From Cylindrotheca closterium (Eukaryota > Bacillariophyta > Bacillariophyceae > Bacillariales > Bacillariaceae), in the NCBI GenBank assembly GCA_933822405.4, contig CAKOGP040001903.1, forward strand, positions 39,621 to 103,620: a DNA stretch of 64,000 nt. Direction: 5' to 3'. Positions 41,778 to 51,807 of the stretch are shown here, piece after piece. The notes below the pieces were generated by a model. That model worked only from the letters and a program-made list of their open reading frames with translations, made no database searches and was not told the DNA's origin. The first letter of the stretch is position 1, and the number at the start of each line of letters is the position of its first letter. The position numbers and the translations under genes were made by a program.

Positions 41778-43451
41778 ATGACACTTGGCGTTACTACAGG
41801 ATTCGAAATGGACGATGATGATCGTGGTGGTCTTTCGGCTTGTCCATCCAAAGACTTTTCCGAGGCTTCCAGTTTGTTCATCAACAACCACACCAGCAAC
41901 TGGCAGTTTGAAGAAGAAGGAGAAGAAGAAGATACCGTAGAGGATGATTTCATGACATTTCCAGCGTCGGAAAACTTTTTCAAGAATGAAACTGCCACAT
42001 CTCCACTGCGTAGGAGCGCCACACAGCAGCAGACTGTTGATGGACAGAGAAGAAGCCAAACCAAGAACAACCACAACAACAACAACAATAACACCTCCAT
42101 CATGTTGTTGGTGGACAAAGTGAGCGCCTCCAAACGCAGTGGTGGTGGTGGTGGTGGTGGAGGTGAAGACACTTGCAGCACCCAAATCACTGATCACGAA
42201 GAAGATGGATGCTACACCCTTTCGTTGGCTTCCAACTCGGAACTTGGTGAATCGTCCTCGCCTACAACAGTGCAAGCCAAAGATGAGGACGAAGAAGGAG
42301 TGAAACCAAAGGAATACGAAGATTGCTTCTCAGGTGGCCCCGTGGAGAAACCAATGATGATGGTACCACTGGTACCACCAGTGTCACTACAACAAAATGG
42401 TGATGGTGATGATGATGATGATGATGATAATGTTGACAAACGGCAATCCAGTAGCGCACGAGATGCCATGGAATTGCCATCGTATGTTTTGGATGACTCT
42501 AGCCCTGTTCGAGCAACTGAGGAGAAGGAGGACCACGAGCGAACCTCCTCTCTCGCAATCGCCACTGATGAAACTGACAGTCCAGCCGTGGAGGATGCTA
42601 CTGCTGTCATTGCCATTCACAACAACAACAACAACAACAACCACAACAATGACACTATGGTTGTTGGAGAAATTGGTGCTGCTGATTCCAAGGTTCGATA
42701 CTCCAAAGCTGCCCAAGAGGTTTTGAAGGAAGAAGCACCAGTTTCGTTTTCGTCGTCGACGGACAAAGATTTGGACGAGAATGCTAGCAAGACGGCAATC
42801 CTGTTGTCCTTGCAATCCCAATCGCATGCCGCAGCCATGGAGTTCCAAGTCTCTGCGGCAAACGCCACCAAAAACGTGGCGGGAGACGTACAACTTGCCA
42901 AGGATACGATTGGTTGCGACGATGCACTGGAAAATATTTGCAATGGATTGGCCGATAGCACTCTGTATGGATGCCATGTCTTCATGTCCTTGTTTGACAA
43001 TGATGACTCGGCTGATGAATACGATGAACAAGAAATGATTGAGGCCCAACAATCCATGGACAAGGGAGAAATTATGATTCCGGAAGAGGCACCCATGATG
43101 CAATTGATGGAGGAAATGAACGAAGCTCATCAAAGACTCATGATTGAGGGAGCCATTGACGAGAACATTCCGCAAGAAGTCATAATAGAACAAGAACAAG
43201 AGCAACAACACATGACATTGGGCGAAATTATTGCGATTCCTCAACAAGAAGAACACATGCTAATCATGGCATTAGAGGAGGATGATCCCATTGTGCCACG
43301 AGTGGTTCGCAAGGGACATGTTCTATCTGACATGTTCAAGGAAAAAGAAGAAGACCAAGGCAAACATCAGCGACAACAAAATAATGCTCTTCCTCCCACC
43401 ACTGTATCCGCAAGAAAACTCATCGCTTCTTGGCCTCCCAAGAAGCAATAA
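41778..43451 (+). CDS. Acidic low-complexity protein of unknown function
   Basis: 557 residues, single exon, rich in Asp, Glu, Ser, Asn and Gln, with Gly, Asp and Asn homopolymer tracts encoded by GGT, GAT and AAC repeats. Structured-looking parts are around 335-400 (ILLSLQSQSHAAAMEFQVSA; DALENICNGLADSTLYGCH) and a Met/Glu-rich helical region about 415-500 (EEAPMMQLMEEMNEAHQRLM). The C-terminus is ARKLIASWPPKKQ. The length of the open frame and conserved composition to the stop argue it is real; no family recognised. Confidence 0.7.
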   Translation: MTLGVTTGFEMDDDDRGGLSACPSKDFSEASSLFINNHTSNWQFEEEGEEEDTVEDDFMTFPASENFFKNETATSPLRRSATQQQTVDGQRRSQTKNNHNNNNNNTSIMLLVDKVSASKRSGGGGGGGGEDTCSTQITDHEEDGCYTLSLASNSELGESSSPTTVQAKDEDEEGVKPKEYEDCFSGGPVEKPMMMVPLVPPVSLQQNGDGDDDDDDDNVDKRQSSSARDAMELPSYVLDDSSPVRATEEKEDHERTSSLAIATDETDSPAVEDATAVIAIHNNNNNNNHNNDTMVVGEIGAADSKVRYSKAAQEVLKEEAPVSFSSSTDKDLDENASKTAILLSLQSQSHAAAMEFQVSAANATKNVAGDVQLAKDTIGCDDALENICNGLADSTLYGCHVFMSLFDNDDSADEYDEQEMIEAQQSMDKGEIMIPEEAPMMQLMEEMNEAHQRLMIEGAIDENIPQEVIIEQEQEQQHMTLGEIIAIPQQEEHMLIMALEEDDPIVPRVVRKGHVLSDMFKEKEEDQGKHQRQQNNALPPTTVSARKLIASWPPKKQ

Positions 43452-43701
43452 CCATGGTTTGGTTTTGTATCTGGCAAACCTTGCTTGTGTGTGGGATTGT
43501 GGGATTGTGGGATTGTGGGATTGTGACAAGCCTTTGAGATGCTTTATTATTTGGAATACACATGGCCTAGAGATCCCACGCATTACTTCCATTATTGAGA
43601 GCAAATTACAATATTAATACAAATATAAAATATTTCGTGAACCTATAGTCCTATATTATACTGAGAGCAAAACTATTCAATTCAAAGTTTGCATCCTTCC
43701 T

Positions 43702-43732
<31 letters not shown>

Positions 43733-43940
43733 ATATGATCTTGCCCACTGCAACTAAAATTTCATATTCGTGTTGCAGCAGAGGCACCGTCATATGCGGT
43801 TGCTCTCTTTTCCGCATCGTTCACAGAACGTTATGCGTACAGGCTATTGACGCAAACTTCCCAGATGCTACAGTCACACTCCAACTATACTTTCATATAC
43901 GCGTTGTAGCAGAGGCCCCATCACCGGTGGCACTCGTTTA
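43452..43940. repeat. Repeat-rich intergenic sequence, part 1
   Basis: GGGATTGT occurs about four times in tandem at 43491-43525 and GATT about six times at 43704-43727. A 42-bp segment at 43747-43788 recurs, diverged, at 43878-43919 (CAACTA..TTTCATAT.CG.GTTG.AGCAGAGGC). Confidence 0.7.
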
Positions 43941-44378
43941 AGGATCAGCATCTTTCAGGGAAGGTTTGCACATACTTGTTGAAGGCCAGTATGTTTGCCG
44001 TTTTTCACATACACAGTCAAAACAAACGACAGCTCCCACGTGGAGCTGAAGCGGACCGGAGAGATAGCTCAATGCCAGTTATGCTCTCTCTTTGGGATAT
44101 CGCTTACGGGGTTCCCCCAGCCAAAGAAGTATGTGTTCTGGATTTGAGAAGCACCGCCATCTTCATGGGGTTGCTCTCTCTTTAGAACGATCAGTGTCGT
44201 TCAAGGAAAGTTTGCACATCATACTTTTGTATGTATGTGCCTTATTCCCTTCACATCATGCACAGTCAAATCAAACGACAGCTCCCACGTGGAGCTGAAG
44301 CAGGACCGGAGAGCCAGAAAATAATTCTCTCTCTTTGGGATATCGCTTACGGGGTTCCCCCAGCCAAAGAAGTATGTG
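43941..44378. repeat. Two tandem copies of an about 245-bp repeat
   Basis: The unit at about 43941-44186 recurs at about 44187-44378, with long identical stretches: AAACGACAGCTCCCACGTGG, and GGGATATCGCTTACGGGGTT continuing to CCAAAGAAGTATGTG. Each contains AGCTCC-CACGT-GGAGCT, a 6-bp inverted repeat around CACGT. Not coding; possibly a decayed non-autonomous element or local satellite. Confidence 0.8.
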
Positions 44379-45670
44379 TGTTGTGTATTGGGTTCAAAAC
44401 GACTTACGCACTCACCTACTGCACGCCAAAACTCTCAGCCAAATACTCCAAGAGTTGGTGTCGCAGTAGTACTCTTGCATGCAAACCCCATAAGGCCTGT
44501 CTTACTGCAATCGAAGCACGGTAGCGGTCGAATGAACATTCGAGTAGCTCTCCTTTGGAGTAGCTCTCGTGACAAAATAAAGCCCCCTGCTTTGATTTTG
44601 TGAGCATTTGGAGTGTGCAAAAAGTGAAATTGAAGGAACCAGTTTAGAAACGGCCAAGACTGGATCAGCGAAAAGTTTGACCACGTTTTCGGCAGGGTTT
44701 TCAATTGTTCTCTCCGTGACCGTTTGCAGCTCCTCGTAATGATAGTTGTCGACTTACCTGGAATTTCACAGCGAAATCAACCAAAGGCGGTGGTGTTCTT
44801 GGAACATTTAGTGCTGAGATTTGAAGGGAAGAAGCCTCCATAATGGAACAATGGACGCAAAATAAGTTCATCATCATTAATATTGTCAAATAACAAGCAT
44901 CATCATCGTATACTTTACTCGTACGTCGAAAGTTTGCTTTTGGACGACTACTGCGACTAAAAACACAAGCTTGCCTGTATCAGTAGGTATTGCAAAGTTA
45001 CAGTATACTCGTACTGGTATTAATACTGTCCAAGTCCAAACAAAAATTCTTACGCATTGAATGAATCTCATTCCAACTTTCCACCACCTATTGAAGATAT
45101 ACCTACAAATTTTTACACAAGAAATTCATGTTCGATTGATCCTAGTCGTCCTAGTAAATAGTCCCTATTGATTCATTCATTTACATAATGTAGTGATATT
45201 GTACATTCAGTATTGTTGCAAAGCCAGCATATAGTAGATTTGGATAGTCGTAGCCTTCTTGTTCCTCCTTTGCTAGCAATATATGAGGATGCTGGCTGGG
45301 ACGAGCGGCGAAATGCAATCAAAGCGTGGGTGCTGTGCGAGTAGTACACGTGTACAAAAGAAGAAGCAGTTTGACCAGTACCGGTATGTATGCAAATACT
45401 TCTCTTCGCATCGCCGGTGATTTGATAGTGTGTGGAAAGGAAGCACGAGTCTCCTTTTTATTGTCTTCTCTCTCGTCGTCATTCCTTCTGTTTGGGCTCC
45501 ACGAATTGCCTTGGATTAATAATAGCTTGGCCATTAAAAATACGAGCATCGCAGTCGTATTGTTGTAGTTTCCCCTTCTTCGCTCCCCAGCTTGAGGCCG
45601 TAATTGTCGCTGCCGCCATGGAGTGAAGTCCATTCTTGACGACGGACACTCAAAGAGTTCTTATTAGTAC
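44379..45670. other. Intergenic region, part 2
   Basis: No supported gene. Open frames on both strands are short and mostly lack ATG starts or recognisable composition. Confidence 0.45.
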
Positions 45671-45962
45671 TCACTCCTCTTGTTCTTCCTCCATCATTGT
45701 CAGTAGATCCAATAGACGTTGCGTGACTTTCATGTCACAAGTTTCTGATGTTCCCCAATCTCTACCATCTTTATGAAAGGAACTCCACTTTTGGATCCTT
45801 TGCCGATATCGCTTGGGCGAAGGTGTGCCAGGAGCAGCTGCAGCACTGCCATCTACCGACGATTCGTCCTCGGATGATAACGACGACGACGACGAAAAAG
45901 AAGCCATTAAATCTGGAACGGCGGGTGGCGCTCCAAAAGTCTTGTATTGTGGTTGCTTTTTC

Positions 45963-45993
<31 letters not shown>

Positions 45994-46405
45994 GATCCAT
46001 CATGTTGGGATGAAATGGATCACAAATGGCATCCATCACCGAAGTGGGACTGACCCCTCGATCAAACTCGGCCAAGAATCCATAATGGTGATGATCATGA
46101 TTCTTGAGATGCAGCGGATGACAATGAGGCGGCAATGGTGGTAGATGATCATTCGTACAGCTGTTCCTGTCAGCACCCTTTTCTGGAGTCATTTTCACCA
46201 TGCCATCGTCGTCGTCGTCATGGTCATCAAGATCTTGAAAGAAATCATCACTTAAAGAAGAAAACAAACTCGAGGATAGTCGAGTCTCTTGGTGACAACA
46301 AGAAGGTCCACCACCAATAGTACCTGATGAGATTCTCGAGACGCTCTTCTTGCGTTTGTGGATTGTAGGTGGTCGAGGGCAAACATATTCATCCACGTCC
46401 ATCAT
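45671..46405 (-). CDS. Low-complexity protein with Gln tract, unknown function
   Basis: 244 residues from ATG at 46405 (MMDVDEYVCPRPP). Contains an Asp run, a His/Pro-rich segment (about 92-110), an 11-Gln tract (about 139-149) and a Ser-rich region. The C-terminal 50 residues look better ordered: PSPKRYRQRIQKWSSFHKDG, then TCDMKVTQRLLDLLTMMEEE. That tail is where homology should be sought. Start and stop are clear; no known domain recognised. Confidence 0.62.
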
Positions 46406-47039
46406 CTTAAAAGTTGTATTTGATGCAAAGTAGTAGTAGGTTACTTATTCGGAGTTGTTATTGGCTTGTTTGTCGTCGTGGTTTCAAATTTGAGAACAAG
46501 AACGGTGAATGGTGATCATGCAGAAGTCTAGGAGGAATGATGGTGTAGTATCTGTCATTAAAAGTACTGTTGTTGATGTCAATGTGGATGAAAGTAGTGA
46601 GTCCAAGTGAATGTCTACTCCCTTTTGATATTGTGAGTAGACACGTATAAAGATACGGTGTAGTATGAGCTAATCGCTGACTTTTTTTTCTTTTTTCTCT
46701 CGCCAATAATACTTGTACAGACTCCTGCCAGACAGACATCATTTTGGGTTGGATCAGAAGCGCGCCAAATAGCGAGTTCGGCGATTTCGCCAAACCCGAC
46801 AAAGGATGGACAATTAGGGAATGTATGTCTCATTCAACGGGTGATGTGACATGGATCCACCAGTCCGCGCAATCCATTCTCGGACGTTGAACGTGCCACT
46901 TGTACCTGGTACTGTACCGGTAGCGGTACGAACTTTGTAGGCTATGTCCGTCCTTACTTCACCCGCTTCACCAACCTTTACCGTCTGTTTTCGTCCACGC
47001 ACGCCGCACGCGTCCGAATAAAAGTCATCACCAGAACCT
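46406..47039. other. Intergenic, upstream of the light-harvesting gene
   Basis: Divergent spacing to the Gln-tract gene. A TACCTGGTACTGTACCGGTAGCGGTAC cluster lies at about 46902-46928. No gene supported. Confidence 0.45.
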
Positions 47040-47045
47040 ACGTCA
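47040..47045 (-). promoter_or_regulatory. TGACGT bZIP-type site upstream of the light-harvesting gene
   Basis: ACGTCA on the plus strand (TGACGT on the minus), 187 bp before the start codon. TGACGT is the core bound by aureochrome and other bZIP factors in stramenopiles (known); use here is inferred from position only. Confidence 0.35.
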
Positions 47046-47110
47046 GCGCAATAGGGTCTGCACTACCGTCCAGTCATTGTACGGCGGCTGGCGTACCGGT
47101 ACGTTTTGCC

Positions 47111-47130
47111 CAAATCTTGTGCAAGATTTG
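47111..47130. promoter_or_regulatory. Palindrome in the light-harvesting gene promoter
   Basis: CAAATCTTG and CAAGATTTG form perfect 9-bp inverted arms around TG, about 100 bp before the ATG. The CGTACCGGTACG palindrome at 47092-47103 lies just upstream. Together they make a plausible dimeric-factor site near the transcription start; no factor is identified. Confidence 0.5.
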
Positions 47131-47231
47131 CCAAATCCTGAAACTTCAATTTCGGTGCCCCTGCCCGTACTTCAGGCACATAATACTTTGTTTTGGTCAG
47201 ACCAATATTCATTCACTCTTGTTCGTTCACC

Positions 47232-47987
47232 ATGAAGTTCTCTGTTGCCACTCTTCTTGTCGGATCTGCTGCCGCCTTTGCTCCTGTCTCTGTTGAGCGC
47301 TCGAGCACTGCCTTGAATGTTGAATTCAACGTCCCATCTCAGGCCCTTCCCTTCAAGGGAGTGTGCGCTCCCGACACTTTGGACGGATCCCTCGTCGGAG
47401 ATGCCGGATTCGACCCCGTTGGTTTCTCCACCGCTCCTTTCGCCAACTGGTTCGACGTCGGCCAAAAGACTTCCATGAGCGACTTGGAATGGCTTCGCGA
47501 AGCCGAGATCACCCACGGACGCATCGCCCAACTTGCCGTCCTTGGATTCATCTGGCCTTCGGTGTTTGGAACCTTCCCCGGAAACGAATGGTCTGGAGTT
47601 GACGCTTACTCCTACACCAACCCCACCGAATCCTTGAGCCATGTTCCAGTCTTTGCCACTGAACAAATCGCCGGATTCATGATCTGGGTTGAGCTCTACC
47701 GTGTCAAGTGCATCCGTGAGGATGGTGCGGACCGTCTTCCAGGTGACCTTCGTCTTGGACAAGGTGAGGGAAGAGCCAACCCCTTCAAGCTTGACTACAC
47801 TCCTGAGGAGTACGAAGAAAAGCAACTTCAAGAAATCAAGCACTGCCGTCTTGCCATGCTTGGAGCCCTTGGCCTTTGGTTGCAATCTGTTTACTCTGGA
47901 ACCGACATTGCTTCTCAATTGGGAGCTGCCTTTGAAGCCCCCGCTTACGTTGCCAAGGCCGGATACTTCCTTCCCGAAGGTATCTAA
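47232..47987 (+). CDS. Fucoxanthin-chlorophyll a/c light-harvesting protein (Lhcr-like)
   Basis: 251 residues, single exon. It binds chlorophyll a/c and fucoxanthin in the thylakoid and passes light energy to the photosystems. The presequence is an ER signal peptide ending AAAFAP (13-18), the diatom plastid motif. Three membrane helices are expected: helix 1 at about 86-109 with WLREAEITHGRIAQLAVLGF (the Glu/Arg pair that ligands chlorophyll), helix 2 near 138-158, helix 3 at about 198-220 with EIKHCRLAMLG. The helix 3 motif has Cys where Gly is usual. The DGSLVGDAGFDPVGF segment before helix 1 is closer to the red-algal-like Lhcr subfamily than to Lhcf; that placement needs a tree. Codons are strongly C-ending, unlike the neighbours, consistent with high expression. 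The ATG follows TTCACC. Confidence 0.96.
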   Translation: MKFSVATLLVGSAAAFAPVSVERSSTALNVEFNVPSQALPFKGVCAPDTLDGSLVGDAGFDPVGFSTAPFANWFDVGQKTSMSDLEWLREAEITHGRIAQLAVLGFIWPSVFGTFPGNEWSGVDAYSYTNPTESLSHVPVFATEQIAGFMIWVELYRVKCIREDGADRLPGDLRLGQGEGRANPFKLDYTPEEYEEKQLQEIKHCRLAMLGALGLWLQSVYSGTDIASQLGAAFEAPAYVAKAGYFLPEGI

Positions 47988-48679
47988 GCAGTCTCCTTTC
48001 ATTTTCTCACATAAGAAGAATACTTACTACTTGCGAGCCATCCTAATTATGTTGTGAACGCTTCCCTTCACACACTTACGGAGCCGGCACCAAGCACACA
48101 CAAAAAGAGACTCTATTGGCGCATATTACTAATTTCCTATAGAAGTTTTCATGTAGAGTATGATGCATCTATATATATCTATATATATGAATATATATAC
48201 ATTGGTTGAACTGGGTTGGGTTGGATTATCTTGCATCAACAAACAATCGATCCACACGTCGTGTACAAGTACTTTATGCCGCCATCACCTTCACAGCAGC
48301 AGATTTCGAAAGAAGCAGAAAAACAATCCATTCCTTCGAAAAAGAAAAAAGAGTGACGAACATCTTTTTGGATATGGGGGAACAAAAAGTCAACGTGGTG
48401 GCTCTTTTGAGGGACATTAATGGTCCCCTCTAGCTAGTAAATACTTTGATTTCTCCCCCAATAATATACTCTTTGTTGTTGTTCATCTTCACGACGACCA
48501 TAGTAATAAGATGCGATGGATCCGCGCAACGATTCATTCATTCATTCATTCAGTCAGTCAGTCAGTCAGTCATTCATAAAGGAGAACATGCGTGTCTAAA
48601 CAAGAACAGCAGCACCTATTGACGAGAGTGAAGGATTGAAAAACTGAGTGAACGAATGTATGAATGAATGAATGAATGA
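47988..48679. other. Intergenic region with tetranucleotide repeats
   Basis: ATATATCT-type repeats at about 48169-48199, ATTC/AGTC repeats at about 48536-48577 and GAAT repeats at about 48660-48686 that run into the next start codon. No gene seen. Confidence 0.6.
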
Positions 48680-49193
48680 ATGAATCGCCATAGTATGAAA
48701 CGAAAACGTTCTTCCTCCTCATTCCTTCTTCCGCGGCGAACCCTCTTTCTCACTACCGTGACAATCATAATTCTCATTCTATTACATGTGCACAGCAGTA
48801 TTATTGTCTTTCAATTTGAAAAGGAGGAGGAACGCTTATTGACTACTGATAGGACGACGAACAAGGTCGTTATTCAAAAGCAACAACGGTACTCCACCAT
48901 TATTTGGCCATTTCGAACGACGGCTTCCGAGTGGTGCTACTCCACCATTCACGGTAATCATAACAATGTGTTCCAATATCCTCCTCCTCCTCCTCCTCCT
49001 CCTGGATTGATCTTTGTCAAGGTTCCCAAAACAGCGTCCTCCACGCTTGTCGGGATCAACATTCGGATTGCCAAAAAGGTCGGTGAGCGAATACTACCAA
49101 ATAGTAAGCCTCCACCAACTTTTCCTGTTAGTGCTGGCTCCTACTCCTGGTTATTGCGTTCCATCCTGTTGTCGTTTTGGAATGATCAACATC

Positions 49194-49233
<40 letters not shown>

Positions 49234-50152
49234 TACGAATAATAAGGCTTATTGGACAAGAAGAGAAGAATTAGAAGCATCACGGACATGTTCTCACACT
49301 CGAATCCATGGAGGAGACGCCTTGTTGTCGTTGTTGCTGCGTCGCAATCGATATTCACACACGCCGCAACTTTTATGGAGTTTTGTGAGAGATCCAGCCG
49401 CACGAGTCCAATCGGCCTTTTATCATTTTGAAGTCTCGCGCAAGGGAGTAACACCCACCCTGGGTCATTTGATATCCTACGCCAACGGCGAATCCAACTT
49501 TCAGTACAAATATCTATCCACTCATGAGGATCCTCAATCCTTTTTGGAACAACACCGTGACGGCCATAATGAGGATGCTACTATTACGAATAATAATAGT
49601 GCCATGATCGTGATTCAAGATCAGATTCTCCAACAATATGACTTTCTTGGAATTGTGGAACGTTGGCAAGAGTCCCTGGCAGTCATGATTTTGTTGTGGA
49701 ATCTTGAAGATTCTGATGTGATTGCATTATCGTCCAAGGTGGCAGGTGGCTTTGACGATGGTCGGTATCAGACACCTGGGAACTGCAAACGTATCATTGC
49801 CGACGCTTCCTCCTCCTCGTTGACAATACAATCACAAGAGGATGAGGAATATCTGGAATCCTTTTGGAATACCACCTTCTATGCCAACAACGAATTGGAT
49901 TATCAACTTTATCAAATGGCAAATGACAAATTGACCAAGACCATCCATGCGCTAGGACTAAAGCGTGTGGAACAGGTGGTGAAACAGGTGAAGCTACTGG
50001 AAGCCTTGGCCCAGGAAACATGTGCGCCATCAGCCATCTTTCCATGCTCGTCCAATGGAACCTGGCAATATGAGGAATCACAAAAGAATTGCTACTGGCA
50101 CGACTCTGGATGTGGATATCCATGCATTGACGGACTTGGTCACAACCAATGA
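48680..50152 (+). CDS. Type II membrane (Golgi) sulfotransferase
   Basis: 490 residues. A short basic N-terminus precedes a single hydrophobic anchor at about 21-45, the type II Golgi arrangement. The 5'-phosphosulfate loop is FVKVPKTASST (112-122) and the 3'-phosphate motif is FVRDPAARVQSAFYHF (about 234-249), as in carbohydrate sulfotransferases that use PAPS. A conserved-looking YDFLGIVERWQESLAVM segment follows. The likely role is sulfation of extracellular or cell-wall polysaccharide. A Pro run (about 101-108) and a Gln run (about 172-184) are encoded by CCT and CAA repeats. The extreme C-terminus is Cys-rich (NCYWHDSGCGYPC). The start could also be the ATG at 48695; the first ATG lies within a GAAT repeat. 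Confidence 0.87.
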
Positions 50153-50884
50153 TGACGACGACAATGAGAAAAAGAAGAAGAAGAAGACTGGAAGAGAGGA
50201 CTTTTGACTGAGTACCACCACTCTTTCAGTCAGAAGGCTCTTGCTTGATCAATTTTCTCATGTTTTCGTTTGGTGCCCCCGTTGATGGACGAAAAGATTG
50301 AACAAGGCACTCGATAGGTGCTGGACGTTGGACCCTACTAGCTAGTACTGATTGGACGAGCACAAATAAGCCAACACCAGGAGCCAGCCGAAGTTGGATT
50401 TTGATAGCATCGCGAAAATATAGCAATCCTACCAACTCATGACATACATTCTCATGAAACCAATGCAACGCCACATCGTGAAGTACATTGATAGCATCAG
50501 TAAGGTTCGCGTGCATATAAAAGCCTATACATCTATATAGGAGGATTACTGAACTTTGGTATTTTCAATTTCGTTTGGAGAATTTGATTTTGGAAACTTA
50601 TGGTCGGATGGGTCGATTTCATGGAACATTTTTGCAATCACGCAAGTCGCCAAAATTGCAACCAACAGGACCAACAGTCGTATTGGAATCGCAGGAAGAT
50701 ACTTTTCAGGTAGCCAATGCGAATGGCAAGTCGTGCTAGAACCACAAACATTCTGCTATCAACGAAGGAAGAGAGAGATCATATTTTCTGAAACAATCAC
50801 AATACGAATCAATCAATCATTCTATAGTATACTTTACTGACAACAACAACAACAACAACAACAATAACAACAACAACAAGTAAA
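50153..50884. other. Intergenic region with CAA repeat
   Basis: GAAGAA run near 50172-50188 and a CAA/AAC repeat at about 50841-50879 immediately upstream of the next ATG. No gene supported between. Confidence 0.55.
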
Positions 50885-51688
50885 ATGACAGAACAACAAC
50901 AAGTATACCAATGTGCAAAAGTGGCAAGGCCTGCCCCTTCCCAAGAAAGCAAGCAGCAAGAAGATGCAATCGATGAGATTCACGCTCAACCTCCCGCCAA
51001 GACTACTAACACTACTCCTGAGACGGAGAACAATCCCAAATCCACCAAAGAGAACATCACTGCAGCCCTTCGTGGATTCATGAACATGGGAATCTATGTC
51101 TGTGGACCTTCAAGAGACGAATCTTTGGACGAAGACATTTCGGACGAAGATATTCTACAAGAAGAGCCAAAACCTACGACATCCAAGTCAATCGACATTA
51201 CGTCCACTGAAAACGACTACATCTTCGAAGATACGAGTACTATTGAAGACGGTCACATTGGTGCTAGCGTGACCATTCATGTGATTACCGAAACAAGAAG
51301 CCCAGCACCGCTAAAGTCAATTGATGAAGAGACAAAGGAAGAACCCCCTACACGATTGAATGAAGACGTTTTTCAATTCTCAGACACTGAAACTGAAGCT
51401 ACATCTCAAACTATGCACGCAAAAGAAGAATGCTACGATGCTGAATCTGAAGCGTCATCTCGTATGATCCAAACGCAAGAAGAATGCAAAGATGAAACTG
51501 ACGTACCATCTCTCACTGAAGAAGAATGCAAAGAGGAGCAGCCACAAGTAGAATGCAAAGAGGAGCAATCAGAAAGTCACGAACTCTTGATGGGCAATTT
51601 CGACTTGGTCGAGACAAACTTCTACGGAAGCAAGAAACACTGGAGCACAGGACCACGTGTCATCTCTCCTACTCGTTTCGAGATATAA
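50885..51688 (+). CDS. Acidic Glu/Thr-rich protein of unknown function
   Basis: 267 residues, single exon. Mostly Glu, Thr, Ser, Gln and Asp. A slightly hydrophobic segment (TAALRGFMNMGIYVCGPS, about 58-76) may be a short helix. The second half has degenerate repeats of E-E-C-[KY]-[DE]-E (about 179-235), spaced by Ser/Thr-rich linkers. The C-terminus LVETNFYGSKKHWSTGPRV differs and could be a binding motif. Regular cysteines within acidic repeats are unusual. Not recognised. Confidence 0.65.
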   Translation: MTEQQQVYQCAKVARPAPSQESKQQEDAIDEIHAQPPAKTTNTTPETENNPKSTKENITAALRGFMNMGIYVCGPSRDESLDEDISDEDILQEEPKPTTSKSIDITSTENDYIFEDTSTIEDGHIGASVTIHVITETRSPAPLKSIDEETKEEPPTRLNEDVFQFSDTETEATSQTMHAKEECYDAESEASSRMIQTQEECKDETDVPSLTEEECKEEQPQVECKEEQSESHELLMGNFDLVETNFYGSKKHWSTGPRVISPTRFEI

Positions 51689-51807
51689 TTCCAATTGTTG
51701 TGAACTCCAAACGCATTCACCACACCATCAAATAGGATAAAGTTTCTTCACAAAGACTACAATTTTACTTATAATGTTACATCATTTCATTATTATGTGC
51801 AAGGGAA
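51689..51807. other. Short convergent spacer
   Basis: AT-rich, between convergent genes; nothing else visible. Confidence 0.4.

Noticed and set aside
42387..43256. Long minus-strand frame across the acidic protein gene
   Set aside because: A shadow of repeat-rich coding sequence on the plus strand, with Val/Ile runs that are the complements of AAC/GAT repeats.
44050..44120. Possible tRNA-derived SINE (GATAGCTCAATGCC resembles an A box)
   Set aside because: The second copy of the repeat lacks the A-box-like word, and no convincing B box or cloverleaf is present.
46458..46802. Minus-strand frame upstream of the light-harvesting gene
   Set aside because: No domain and composition typical of non-coding DNA; lies in a promoter interval.
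47172..48002. Long minus-strand open frame (276 codons) across the light-harvesting gene
   Set aside because: It is antisense to a clear Lhc gene and is a by-product of its biased codon use; it has no ATG-started homologous domain.
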